From Anthopleura xanthogrammica (lineage: Eukaryota; Cnidaria; Anthozoa; Actiniaria; Actiniidae): DNA of 64,000 nt. The position numbers were made by a program, and so were the translations under genes. Of the stretch, positions 35,008-57,392 are shown in pieces. A model generated the notes under the pieces. That model saw only the letters and a program-made list of their open reading frames with translations. It was not told the origin of the DNA and did no database searches. Where the stretch lies: positions 7,725,284-7,789,283 of the forward strand of contig OZ025215.1 in NCBI GenBank assembly GCA_964019055.1, in the 5' to 3' direction. Position 1 is the stretch's first letter. Each line of letters opens with the position of its first letter.

Positions 35008-35547
35008 ATGGGAGGAAATACCTCAAAGAAAGCTGGAAATAACACCAAAAATGCTGTCAAAACTAAACCAGTTGAAAGACTTCATAATTTGGATGGTGTG
35101 AGGCAAGTTTTGCTTGTTCATCATTCGAAAACTAAAGCACAAAGGGATGCAGTTCGTCATTTTCGCGACTGTCTCATACAAGCAGCACCAGGGAGTATAA
35201 AAGTTGTCAAGACAGTCAACGTTGCTGACCAAACTTACGAACTACAAGATGTAAGTTGGCTTGATGCTTTGAACAATGTTATACTCATTCGCCTGACTCC
35301 TGAAGATATTTCTTCGCTCGTGAATGTTGTACGACAAAGAGGATATTTGGATGAAAATAACTATTTACATGGGAGAGTTATCGCGGTCGCGTTTGGAAAA
35401 TCTCTTCCGTCTGGCTGGCCACCAAACGGAGCCAAAAGAGAAAGTCAGGATTTAAAAGACTTTTGCCTTGGACTCGAAGATGAAGAGGACGAGTTTGAAG
35501 ATTCTAAACTGAGTTCGTTAGTTAGTGCAATTATGGCAAGCCAGTGA
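35008..35547 (+). CDS. Myristoylatable TIR-like alpha-beta protein, member 4
   Basis: Encodes 179 residues in one coding exon, with the acceptor 17 bp upstream of an ATG in good context (AATATGG). The N-terminus MGGNTSKKAGNNTK has Gly2 and Ser6 with following lysines, fitting an N-myristoylation signal; unlike member 3 there is no Cys for palmitoylation. Core: strand RQVLLVHHSKTK (about 31-42), helix AVRHFRDCL, VSWLDALNNVILIRLTPED (about 81-99), strand GRVIAVAFGKSLP (about 120-132), then a strongly acidic segment EDEEDEFEDSKL and a terminal helix. It is closest in the window to member 3 by layout and by the WL-x-x-N/K-V-hydrophobic and V-x-V-x-FG motifs. Its end lies about 1 kb upstream of the TRP2 start, in the same orientation, so co-regulation is possible. 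Function unknown. Confidence 0.82.
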   Translation: MGGNTSKKAGNNTKNAVKTKPVERLHNLDGVRQVLLVHHSKTKAQRDAVRHFRDCLIQAAPGSIKVVKTVNVADQTYELQDVSWLDALNNVILIRLTPEDISSLVNVVRQRGYLDENNYLHGRVIAVAFGKSLPSGWPPNGAKRESQDLKDFCLGLEDEEDEFEDSKLSSLVSAIMASQ

Positions 35548-36450
35548 TTTCTGATGTGGTTGATGCACAAGTGAATCCCGGTTCTAGTTTTAATTTCCGC
35601 CAGCATTTTCGGTAAATATAGATTTTTTGGAAAGGTTGTCTTGCAAATGCTGCTCTGGTCTCTCGGCTTCTCACTGATCTAGCCATGAACGTTAGTTTTT
35701 TTTGTGATAAAACAAAGCGTTATTTTTTTTAAGAATCAAAAAGGACTGAAGGATGCTTAACTAAAAAATGCTGATATATTTTCCATCCATCTTTTTTTAT
35801 TAGAAATTAAAATCATTTTTTTAACGCTGTTTCACCTCGAGCATTGGGTAATTCAGCACCAGCAAGACAACCTTTTTCAAATCCCAATTTCTGGTTTCGA
35901 AATAATTAAAATTGTTGCAAGTAGGTTCCAGTCTATGTACGATCTATAGCTAGAAGGTGACGTCATGAACAATTTTACTTAACAAATGATAGTTTTTAGT
36001 AAATGTGGTCGTTTTATAAAACTAAGCAAAATCGGCACGGCACCATGGTTATCAAAAGGCAATGTCTTTTGCCGAAGAACAGCTATACTCTGAAATGCTG
36101 TACGTATTTGCCTATTTTAACTTTAAAAATCAAAATGATTATCTTGTTAAAGCTTATTCCGCTTTTGGACAGCCGAGTTTCGAATCATTCAGAATAGAAA
36201 ACGACTCACTAGGATTGATAATATTTATATTCAGTTTTCTAGCTAGATTTCAATGCAATTTTTTAATAAAATAATTTTTAGAAAAATTTCTTATACTCTA
36301 TAATGTCCCATGAAAAAAAATTACCGTGTTTTCCAGTATTTTTTACAGTGTAGTCTTGCTATATTACACAATAAACCTGAAGAATTAAATACTGTGTTTT
36401 GAAAATAAGACAGGCAGAGAGAACGAAAGAAAGAAATAAAATGGATAAGA
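35548..36450. other. Intergenic between member 4 and TRP2
   Basis: AT-rich. Short frames at 36003-36274 are not supported. Contains the 3' UTR of the gene at 35008 and the distal promoter of TRP2. Confidence 0.4.
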
Positions 36451-36538
36451 AACCGGAAGTGAAATTGTTTCCAAGGCACTTCCGGTTACGCACGAGTAAG
36501 CCATAGCTGGTTGTTTTCATTGAGTCGGTGCTTTCAAA

Positions 36539-36546
<8 letters not shown>
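36451..36546 (+). promoter_or_regulatory. TRP2 proximal promoter: paired ETS-type sites and ATGGCGGC start element
   Basis: AACCGGAAGTG (36451-36461) and its inverted copy CACTTCCGGTT (36477-36487) match the ETS/GABP consensus ACCGGAAGT in divergent orientation. The start codon is embedded in CAAAATGGCGGCAAG, close to the TISU/YY1 element (SAASATGGCGGC) typical of TATA-less genes with very short 5' UTRs. No TATA box is present. The motif identities are seen in the sequence; use is inferred. Confidence 0.55.
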
Positions 36547-47325
<10,779 letters not shown>

Positions 47326-48024
47326 ACTGGGACGTAATCCACCACTTCGTCCGTCTGTCCGTCCGACGGCCAGGTAGGCAGACAGGCAAATCAGTTTCTT
47401 CTTTTTTGGACATATTTTATAGGTATTTTATAATTTTTAATTGCATATAGTTAGCTTTTTGTAAGTTTATTTAAGGTTAAGACTTGGGTAAGAATGCATT
47501 GATACCTATGTCGGTGAGGGAGTGGTAAACAATTACTAGATGAAGGCGGAATTGTTGACAAAATTCAAACGTGACCCTTAAATCAATTTTTGCAGTTTTT
47601 ACTGCTCTTTAGAATAAATAGTTTATGGAAGCATTTATCCTCTTTTTCGAGCACGCTAAAAAGTTAGGAACAACTCAAGGTTGGAGTCCCAGAGTTCATA
47701 ATGTTTTAAAACTAATGTTTCATAACCTTAATATTTGTATTTGTCACCTTTATTTGAAGATCATCGATAATGTTTTATGATATAGTATGATAGCATGCAG
47801 ATAAGTTTGTGGATGTATGTAACTGCAAAATATAAAACTGAGTGTTGTTGCTCATTACATTGTTTAACGGAGCCTTCGTTATACTTGGTCAGCAGTCGAT
47901 ACCTAATATTTCGTTCATGCGCACCAGAACCAGGGATATTATTATTTTGATACCTAAAAGTATTTAATCGTAGTTGAAGGGTTGCCCTAAAGTATGATTG
48001 GCCGGTATTTTTACCCATGATGCA
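47326..48024. other. Convergent 3' flanks of TRP2 and lipase A
   Basis: The TRP2 AATAAA at 47612 (plus) and the lipase A AATAAA at 47755-47750 (minus; plus-strand TTTATT) face each other, so the two transcripts end tail to tail with roughly 140 bp between signals. Confidence 0.6.
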
Positions 48025-51000
48025 TCAGCAATCATGGTCACCTCTTCGTAGGCTCGCCGAGTAACTCGTACTAGAACTGAATAACCCTGAAGAAATCCAT
48101 TTGTTGAAGCAAGCTGTGTAGCTGAAAGGCAACAACAACGGGTTATACGATAGCGAAATGAAAATGCATACTGTATTACATGGTATTGTCATCCTGACTT
48201 GCAAGTTAATGAAATTTACAGCTGAAAGGACTTGAAGATGAGGGGTCGCAGAAGATTGAAGTATACCTAGAAGCTGTCGTCAAACCACAAGTATACCACA
48301 GGGAGCCCAATGCTGTATTTCCAGAGAAAAATATAGTTGCGCGAAAAATTACGTACTCTATTTTTGCTTCTTTTCTCCATTCGCTTGTATTATTTCGCAC
48401 ACTTTCTGTCTAATAAAGGGTATTTTTTTTCCCGGATTTTATTATCATCTAGCACGTTTATCTAATTTGGGTTCACTTTGGTAATGAACCTGTGGTCAGG
48501 TACAACAATTTGGGAGGCGCGCGTTTTGGCGCGAAATTAAAATCCACAGGAATCCCATCAAACTAGGCAACTCGAGAATACCATTTAGTCGCACAGGGCT
48601 TTTTCTGTTACCGATTTTATTATTATTCAGTGTCAAAACTGACTCCAAAAAAAGCTAAAAAACATTTTTTCCCACGCTTTTCTCGTGATGTTCATATTGT
48701 ACTCACGTGTTGTTCTCGTCATGTACAGTAGCTTTATCAATGTACATGTCTTGGCTACCAGAATACGTCAACACTATGGCTCTCAGCGGTCCTGGATGAT
48801 GATCACTGAGCACTAGACGGCTGATCTGACTGCCATCTTCGAACTCACTACTCGAAAAAACAAGACGAAAATATTTGAGAACATATCACGCGAAAAAAAA
48901 ACAAGAGTGTAATTACCTAAGAGATGTTTGAATCGTTTTGCCATCGTGTCTGACCAGCGAGATCCCGATTTTCTTGCTCTTCACCGTATTAATTAATGTG
49001 TCGAAAAACCAAAATCCCACTAGCTTTTTGATTCTTAAACCACTTAGAACCACAGACACATAATGCCGAGGAGCTGAAAGATTTCAAACAAACAAGAAAA
49101 AAATTGTCATAGAAGGTAAAACGTGTCATAAAACGAAATACTAATGACTTGTTGACCACTTTCAATAGTGGTTGAAGGGGATGATGTTTAATGTCTTGTT
49201 CGCAACTAGCATTTCGACGGTCATCAATCAAAGAACTAAGCTAGGGGAAAAAAATACAATTTTTGAGAGAAATTGTAAACTGAATTAAGAATTTAGAGGA
49301 TTATAATCTTTGATTCATTCCAAAATCTCCTTCAAAAATGTAATTATTCTAGCGTAGTTCTTTGATTGACGGCCGTCGAAATGCTAGTTAGCAAACGAGA
49401 AATCAAACTTTGGGGGTCGCACTTCAACGATAATGGTTGTAACATAGGAATCCGAAGCAATGAAAGTCTCTCCATTTGTGATTGTAATAACAAAGGCAGC
49501 ACCTTCTTACTCGGATATTTAAAGCCCTCATGTGTGGCTGGAACCTGTGCACAGGCTGGACGTGGCCTACAATATGCCCTACGTTGACCACTATTGTCCG
49601 CCGTAGTGAATGACAATAATACTTACCGCAATAGCCTTCTTCATCATATGTTGATAAGTAATACTTGTGTGAGCCATTAACATGGTACTGGTCAGCGTTG
49701 TATCCCATCTCCGGACATGCGCCTTCACATTCATAGCATCTACCTTGCTTGAACGCTTCCCAGCTTTCACAAGGGAACGCTTTTCTTGAGCATTGGTGAT
49801 TAATAGACGAGGTAAAATAGTCAATCACCATCTTGTGGTCACAAAAACGCACCCAACGGGGTGAAGATCTTTGTTTAAATTTCTGAAGTTTCTGTTGTAA
49901 GTCTGTTTAAAAATGGTTTCGTAAAATTAGCCGCACACATTGATTGTGCTACCTGTGCCACTACCTACCACTTCCCGTAAGGAGCTCTTCCATAATGTTC
50001 GCTCCAGGCACATTCGCACAAAAATTACAACATTCGACTCACATGTTGAATTTTAACCGAGAGAAAAAAGCTGGAGAACCCGAGAAAAAAGCCATCTTAG
50101 CAGGGGAGGGCTAGAGAACAACTCACACATGCGGAATCAGTGATAGGGGTGAAAGACAGCGCCGTACTAGCTCATGCCACCAACATGGCGGCTATCACAT
50201 GACATTCCCACCCAAGAACTGACATACAACAGCTATATAGATTTACCTGCTACATTCATAATATTAGTACAGCCTGGTTGAGACCCACCACCATTTGGAT
50301 AGAAATCCACGTGACCAGATATACGTTCTAGTCCCAGGCCTCCCTTCAACAAGTTGTATCCTGCGTCTGTGTGTATGACGTCAACAAATTCAGCATCACT
50401 CGGGTCCAGTCTTCCGTTTGGAGAGTCAACATCAAATTCTAGTCGCGCAGGATCAAGACCTGACGAAAATTAACAGCAATTTAAAATTTCACACTCGCCT
50501 GATGATTCACAATTGATCTTAGTGTATTGACTGGTGTACATCTATGGCTATTCTTACCTGTTATGCGACCAAGCCTTGTGTGGTTGCGCAGGCGCAGAAA
50601 AGCACCTGCAAACCCAGCCACGTGAGCTCCAAGGCTGTGTCCAATCACGTGGACCTTGGTTGAATTGAATCGAAATTGACTATGAAGCTCTCTTACCAAG
50701 TTGGCAATCTGACGCCCAACGATGCGTGTGTTTTTTACGGCATCAAGGTACCGCCCGCCTCCGCGGGTTTTCCAGTCCACCACAATGACATTCATCTTTT
50801 CTTTCTTCATGAGTTCTTTACGCATTTTGCTGATCCATGGTTTGAAGCCATTTCCTCCAAAGCCAGGGACTATAACTGCAAGACTGAGGTTTGGGTCAAA
50901 TGTTGTCCTTCTGATGCTGTGTAAAGAATTCGCGTTGATTCTTTCGCCATTGTTTGTTCCTCTTGGAGTGAAAAGGTAGAAATCTGTGTCACGTCCAACT

Positions 51001-51754
51001 CCGTCCCCTTCTCCTACAACATAATGTATGTATGAATTCCATCCTCAACTTCCAACTGAACATTTCAGGAAGACTGATCATGAGAACCAAGACAAGAATC
51101 CAATGTGGCTAAATCTTTCGTATTTAAGCTACGCTATAATAGTAACTGATACGTTAGGACCGAGGTCAGACAAGCCTGGATTGATTCCCTTCACGGCACG
51201 TTAACTGACGATTGCACTTATCAGTTACTCATGATTTGAAATTCCTCAGCCTTTGGTTTGGATCACACGAGAAATGCGTATGTTTCTGAGTAAATAAAAC
51301 TAATTCCTTTGGGTTTGATCGATGTGTTCGTGTTGGCTGTTGTTTACCTTTACCCTGTCTATCATAATAGTACGACTATAAGCCGTCCAGCTGTAGTACA
51401 TTGTCTGCCGGACACAAAAACACGCCGAGACTGGACATCAACAAGGTGAGACCAGCAGAGCACGACAGGCTTGATTACTTAAAGTTAATACTGATCAATT
51501 TTTAAAATGCCTGGCGAAACTTCAACGTAACAGTCTTCAGTGCTAATTAATAATTATTTTTTTCTTTTAAAATATCTAAGATTAGATGAAATGATGATCC
51601 AGGAAAAGCGAGAAAGAATCTAAAAACGACAATTGCTTGAGAAAGAGTTATACAGAAGTGGTTATGTACAATCAGCTTTTCGTAGGTTAGACTTACCTGT
51701 AGACAAACGAAATAGAGCAAAAACGCAAAACAAGACAAGGAACTTGGAATCCAT
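48025..51754 (-). CDS. Pancreatic-lipase-like protein A
   Basis: Rebuilt from seven exons, 5' to 3' on the minus strand: 51754-51697, 51013-50558, 50459-50247, 49902-49627, 49073-48917, 48847-48707 and 48121-48025. They total 1398 bp (465 aa). Starts MDSKFLVLFCVFALFRLS, a signal peptide, so secretion is expected. Lipase domain: GHSLGAHVAG with the nucleophile Ser at about 146, Asp in GLDPAR at about 174, and His in CDHKMVIDYF at about 265. The family hydrolyses ester bonds of acylglycerols or phospholipids. The oxyanion-loop HGF is replaced by VPGFGGNGF (Pro69). The N-terminal CYxxxGCF module of the family is absent, and a short exon-2 start GEGDGVGRDT is used instead. A PLAT-like C-terminal domain begins [12 protein letters not shown]. 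The last exon, YTACFNKW, is inferred from lipase B. Strong nucleotide identity to B, including the 3' UTR, shows recent tandem duplication. Confidence 0.9.
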
Positions 51755-51802
51755 CTCACGTAGTCGGAGCCCAGTAAATATCAACATGTCTTGAGAACTC
51801 TT

Positions 51803-51840
51803 CAGATTTATAGAAGGAACCCACGCCCCCTGTGGTTTAC
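51803..51840 (-). promoter_or_regulatory. Lipase A core promoter
   Basis: On the minus strand, CACAGGGGGCGTGGGTTC is followed by a TATA box (CTATAAATCTGAAG), about 50 bp before the ATG at 51754. The same block precedes lipases B and C. Confidence 0.7.
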
Positions 51841-52335
51841 AAGCCTGAGGCTTGAAGAACGTCATGTTGTCTGTCAAGGTCTTCAGGTCTAAGTCGACAT
51901 GGCGAAGCTTCATTGGTTGATATATGACACATGACACCATGTTGACTGATTATAGTTCTTTATAAACTAGCTAGAGTCTTTCAACGCTGTATTCACCCTC
52001 CCCCCCCCCCTCCCTCTCCCCCTCCCCGTCCATCATCTCTAGACCAAGCAGTTTCATTGAATCTGGAATTGACAAAGTCGTAATGAACATATTGTCATCT
52101 TTTATTTGAAGTTTATTGATAATATTTTATGAGTAATCACATGCAGATATGTTTGTAACGTGTATATATGTAACTGAAAAATATAAAACTGAGGGGCAAT
52201 ACTCATTACTCATTACTCAATACATTGTTTGACGAAGCCTTCGTTCTACTTGGTCAGCAGTCAATACGACCTAATATTTCGTTCATGCGCACCAGGTTGC
52301 CCCAAAGCATGATTGGTAATTATACCCATCATGCA
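51841..52335. other. Lipase A upstream and lipase B 3' UTR
   Basis: Contains one copy of the CATTGGTTGATATATGACA module at about 51911-51930 with a CACATG core, and a C homopolymer near 51999. Lipase B polyadenylation signals (plus-strand TTTATT) lie at 52101 and 52112. The lipase B 3' UTR (52119-52335) is closely similar to that of lipase A. Confidence 0.6.
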
Positions 52336-55300
52336 TCAGCAATCATGGTCACCTCTTCGTAGGCTATCCGAGTAACTCGTGCTAGAACTGAATAACCCTG
52401 AAGAAAACCATTTGTTGAAGCAAGCTGTGTAGCTGAAAGGCAACAACAACGGGTTAGTTGATAACGGAAAGTATATTGTACTGTATGTAGAAGTCGTTCT
52501 GACTTGCCGATTGAATTTCTAGAAATCTGGCTACCTGGTATGTAATGCGCATGCTCGAATTTTACTTATGGTTAGAGCGCGCGTTCCCTGATTCTAAATA
52601 TTCTAAATAATCAGAGCTCTTTCAATTCTAGGGTTTCCCCACTCTCTACCCGCGAGACCAGTCATGCGCAGTAAGAATGGCTGGGGTCGAGAGTGGGGTT
52701 TCCCAAAGTCTCGGGCATTTCGTCGAGCATGCGCAGTAAGAATGACAGGGCTCTACGAGAGTGACGTATTAAGAAGAATGCGAGGGTTTTGAGGCGAAAT
52801 TTGCAACCAAATCCACAGGAACTTCATCGAGAAAACCATTTACCTACACAGGGTTTTCCCTTTGTCTCTCGAAAAAATTTCTTTCTACAAACATTTTGAC
52901 TTTTCCTCAGTGCCAAAACTGACGCAAAAACTTAAATCCATTTTTTTAGTTACTGCTATTCTTGTGATGTTCATGTTGTACTTACGTGTTGTTCTCGTCA
53001 CGTACAGTAGCTTTTTCAATGTACATGTCTTCGCTACCAGAATACGTCAAAACGATCGCTCTCAGCGGTCCTGGATGATGATCACTCGGCACTAGACGGC
53101 TGATCTGACTGGCATCTTCGAACTCACTATACTCGAAAGAAACAAAAACAACAACAAAAAAGCGAAAATATGTATTTAAATTTAACGCGAAAAAAAAAAA
53201 GGTTCATATGAGTAATTACCTAAGAGATGTTTGAATCTTCTTGTCATCGTGTCTGGCAAGCGAGATCCCGATCTTCCTGCTCTTCACCACATTAATTAAT
53301 GCGTCGAAAAACCAAAATCCCACTAACTTTTTGATTCTTAAACCACTAAGAACCACAGACACATAATGCCGAGGAGCTGAAAGATTTGAAATAAACAAGA
53401 AAGAATTAATTACGTGAGGGATGAGACCGTCATTAACATGGGATCCGTAAACATCTGAGTGGATGTAATTTCAAAAGGCAGCACCTTCTCATCCTACGAC
53501 CGTCATTAGTGGCTGGACGCTATATGCCTTATCCTGTGTACAGGCTTCATTAGGTCCACGGCCGTCTTTACAATCGAGGCCACTGACGGCCATCGTACGC
53601 CTACTAATGTAGTGAATAACATTAATACTTACCGCAATAGTCTTCTTCATCATATGTTGATAAATAATACTTGTGTGAGCCATTAACATGGTACTGGTCA
53701 GCGTTGTATCCCATCTCCGGACATGCGCCTTCACATTCAAAGCATCTACCTTGCTTGAATGCCTTCCAGCTTTCACAAGGGAACGCTTTTCTTGAGCATT
53801 GGTGATTAATAGACGAGGTAAAATAGTCAATGACTTTCATGTGGTCACAAGCTAATACCTCGGGCAGTGATCCTTGACTGAGTTTCTCAAATTTCTTTAC
53901 GGCATCTATTTGTTTAAAAATGGTTTCGTAAATTAGCCTGACACATTGATTGGGCTACCTGTGGCGACAACATTACGGTGACTAAAAGCCATATAGATTT
54001 ACCTGCTACATTCATAATATCAGTACAGCCTGGTTGAGACCCACCACCATTCGGATAGAAGTCCACGTGTCCAGATATACGTTCTTGTCCCAGGCCTCCC
54101 TTCAACAAGTTGTATCCTGCGTCTGTGTGTATGACGTCAACAAATTCAGCATCACTCGGGTCCAGTCTTCCGTTTGGAGAGTCAACATCAAATTCTAGTC
54201 GCGCAGGATCAAGACCTGATGAAAATTAACAGCAATTTAAAATTTCACACTCGCCTGTTGATCACTCATAATTGATCTTAGTGTATTAAATGGTGTATGG
54301 CTATTCTTACCTGTTATGCGACCTAGCCTTGTGTTGGTGTGCATGCGTAGAAAAGCACCTGCAAACCCAGCCACGTGGGCTCCAAGGCTGTGTCCAATCA
54401 CGTGAACCTTGGTCGAATTGAACCTAAACTGACTATGAAGCTCTTTTACCAAGTTCGCAAGCTGGCGCCCAACGACGCGTGTATTTGGGACAGCACCAAG
54501 GTACAGCCCGCCTGCGCGGGTTTTCCAGTCCACCACAATGACATTCATCTTTTCTTTCTTCATGAGTTCTTTACGCATTTTGCTGATCCACGGTTCGAAA
54601 CCATTTTGCTGAAAGCCATGGATTATAACTGCAAGTTTGAGGTTTGGGTCAAATGTTGTGCTTCTGTTGCTGTGTAGAGAATTCGCGTTGATTTTTTCGC
54701 CATTGCTTGTTCCTCTTGGAGTGAATAGGTAGAAATTAGTTTCACGTGTCTCTAGGCTAAAGAAACTGAATCCTTCGACTGAAAAGAATACAAACAAGCT
54801 ATCAATTGGAGTACCTGCGCAGAGACTGGGAGCGGGCTAGCTCTGTGATTTCCCGTCTAGATTTCATTATTTTTGCAATAGCTGGACGTGACAGAGTGGA
54901 GTTATAAATCCTATCCTCAACTTTCAAATGAAAATTTCAAGAAGACTCCGATGAGAACTAGATATCTTCCCCGATCTAGCCTGTGTACTCATCTATCAAG
55001 GCAAAAATCCAATGTGGCTAAATCTTCCATATTTAAGCTACGTCATTACAGTAACTGATACGTTAGGAACGAGGTCAGACAAGCTTGGATTGATTCGATT
55101 ATTCATCCGCAGTTTTTACACAATGAAAATTTGAGTCCTCTTTGGTTTGGATCACTCGAGAACTTCCGTATTTCTGAGAAAAATAAAACTGATTCCTTTG
55201 GATTTGATATCCACGTGTTGGCTGTTGTTTACCTTTACCCTGTCTATCATGATAGTACGACTAGTGAAGTACGTTCTCTATGAAAAGCACTGAACAGGAC

Positions 55301-55649
55301 TAGACACAAACAATTCAGAGATGATATTGTTATGCTAGCAAAATGCGACTTGACTGATGTAGTTAAGCTATCCGCAATGGGTTTAATTAAGATTTACAGC
55401 GTTTACAACCTTGCTATCAAAAAAATTGAAATTGAAATCTATTGTAATATTGAAATGGTTGATGATATCAAGGAAGAGTGAGAAGGGTTCTTAACATTTA
55501 CAAACATAAGCTTAATCTTAAACAGTGACATGAATAATCCAGTAATACAGAAGTGGACATGTACAAGCAGCTTTTTGTAGGTTAGACTTACCTGGAGACA
55601 AACAAAAAAGAGCAAAAACGCACAACAAGACAAGGAACTTGGAATCCAT
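52336..55649 (-). CDS. Pancreatic-lipase-like protein B
   Basis: Seven exons, 5' to 3' on the minus strand: 55649-55592, 54778-54311, 54215-54003, 53905-53633, 53376-53220, 53126-52986 and 52432-52336. They total 1407 bp (468 aa), about the usual size of pancreatic-type lipases. Signal peptide MDSKFLVLLCVFALFCLS. Lipase domain with intact oxyanion motif VIIHGFQQNGF (about 70-80), nucleophile Ser in GHSLGAHVAG (about 150), Asp in GLDPAR (about 178), [18 protein letters not shown], and His in [11 protein letters not shown] (about 268). A PLAT-like domain starts [12 protein letters not shown] (about 338). The C-terminus YTACFNKWFSSG...DHDC comes from a final exon behind a CCTTTCAG acceptor; without it the frame would stop at the preceding donor. 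The N-terminal CYxxxGCF module is missing. Of the three, this copy has the most complete catalytic set. Predicted secreted lipase. Confidence 0.93.
52663..52744 (+). repeat. Repeated GCATGCGCAGTAAGAATG words, lipase B intron 6
   Basis: CATGCGCAGTAAGAATGG at 52663-52680 and GCATGCGCAGTAAGAATG at 52727-52744. The same word occurs at 46301-46320 and inverted at 46263-46282 in TRP2 intron 11. Probably the end sequence of a dispersed repeat. Confidence 0.55.
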
Positions 55650-55697
55650 CTCAAGTAGTTAGTAGGTATATCAACACTGACGTCTTGGAAACTCTTC

Positions 55698-55736
55698 AGA
55701 TTTATAGAAGGATCTCACGCCCCCTGTGGTTTACAA
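55698..55736 (-). promoter_or_regulatory. Lipase B core promoter
   Basis: On the minus strand, CACAGGGGGCGTGAGATC precedes CTTCTATAAATCTGAAG, placing a TATA box about 50 bp upstream of the start at 55649. Confidence 0.75.
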
Positions 55737-55759
55737 GTCTAGATAGGGATGGTGGTTCT

Positions 55760-55950
55760 TTATTGGCTGATATATCTCACGTGACAACATTATGCTTGAT
55801 TGCAATTGGTGGAGATGTATGGTGGTTATTCATTGGTTGATATATGACACGTGACACCATGTTGATTAATTGTGGACAAGGTGATCCTTCATTGGTTGAT
55901 ATATCACACGTGACAGCACGATGATTGATTGGTTGACTGATAACACGTGA
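55760..55950 (-). promoter_or_regulatory. Array of CCAAT/CACGTG modules upstream of lipase B
   Basis: Four CACGTG cores at 55778, 55848, 55907 and 55944. Each is preceded on the plus strand by a module such as CATTGGTTGATATATGACA (ATTGG is an inverted CCAAT box). The flanks give TCACGTGAC, close to the GTCACGTGAC sequence bound by TFEB/MITF/USF-type bHLH-zip factors. It is a diverged tandem repeat of roughly 40-70 bp; single related copies lie upstream of A and C. Confidence 0.6.
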
Positions 55951-57392
55951 GGTCCTCCTGAAATGCACATGTTACATCTTTTATTCCGTCTTTTTCAACT
56001 TTTATTGCATGTTTACCTATACTCAATTCAAAAATAGCTCTGAGATGGGGTTAGATTTAAGTTTTACTATCCTATAAACAAAAGTAGAAAGTTATTTCCT
56101 GGTTCATTTGATATTTTGAAGATAATCAAATTTCAAGCTGACAGCGAGGGCAAAGGTTGAACATGTCCTATCAAAAACAAATCTTTAAACATTTGTTTTC
56201 CTAGAATTATTGACAGAGAGTAAGTTATGTTTAAGAATTTCTTATGTATAACATGTATAATTTACTTGACTGTACGTAAAGCCAGATTTCTCTTGATTCA
56301 AACGAGCTTATTCCATGTTCATCGTGAAATACCTTCATGTATTTATACTGAAATCCTTCAACTCTATATTCACCCTCCCCTCCCCCTTTTCTGTAGAACA
56401 ACAGTTCGAATCAGCAATCGACAAAGTTGTAATTGATACAACATTTGATATTGTTATTGTAAACCCCAGTTATTCAAGCATCTGAGGAAGTGGATTTTGT
56501 TCAAAACTTACTCGTATCAACACGCTAGGAAAGAAAATAGGTCGAGGCATACTTAAAAAAAGGAATTAAATGAGGTAAATTGCCAAAACTCGAGGCGATC
56601 TTTGACCCTGTTTGCAATCTTATAAAATGAAATGAAATAAAATGTGTCATTAACTCATACACTAGGTTCTGAACGGGGTTTACTGATAATTCACAAAAGC
56701 CCTAAAATTTAAAGTGCTAGTCTTATGAAAATGACACTGTAAAATCATCACTTTTCTGTGATTATTATCCACAAATAGGTCGTATAGTTTACGAATTAAC
56801 AAAAATCGGATAGAAAAATAATAATTAAGGGAATAAATTTCGTTCATAAAATCGCTAAAAAGTGTGTCCGCCATTGTTCGGTCAGCTGAGTTGTATTTAT
56901 TCGTGACGTCATATGCGCACTTCTGACTTTGCTCTCCATATACTGACTCTATATTCGACCCCATATATTCTGAAATGGCGTGCGTTTTAGATGAAAATTC
57001 CTGCGAAATATCAGCAGAAAATGACAGGGAAGAAACCTCAACTTAAAAATTTTTTTTAATCGTTGCGCATATGACGTCACTTTCGTTGAATTGCTACCAC
57101 TGACAGGAACGCATTCGTTTAATGGCGGACCGAAAATGCCGAACTTTACAGGCTAAATACAACATCTTCCCGGTCTCGTATCGAAATAAAAGTTTGACAA
57201 TTAACTATATAACATGTCTACTTTTATAAGATATATTCTTTAGGGATAGTGTCATTTTCGTAAGACTAGCACTTTAACTGACAACTGACAAAAAGCCAGA
57301 AATTTAACTGACAAATGACAAACTGACAACTGACAGCTGGATCCCCCATCCAGTTCCTTATACACGTCACGTACATGAACCCTTAGTTTAGT
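55951..57392. other. Intergenic between lipases B and C
   Basis: No gene recognised; the minus frame at 56680-56964 is unsupported. Tandem words ACTGACAACTGACA occur near 57280-57335. CTTATGAAAATGACACTGTAAA at about 56726 is echoed inverted near 57250-57275 (AGTGTCATTTTCGTAAGACT), bracketing a possible 550-bp TIR element (about 56710-57276, AAAGTGCTAGTCTTA ends). Confidence 0.45.

Noticed and set aside
52981..52986. Lipase frames ending at the ACGTAA / ACGTGA after exon 6
   Set aside because: The stop coincides with a GTAAGT/GTGAGT donor in all three genes, and an in-phase, conserved final exon follows.
55439..55654. MRWIPSS frame at the lipase B start (also at 51547-51759)
   Set aside because: Wrong frame; the MDSKFLVL frame gives a signal peptide and joins exon 2 in phase.
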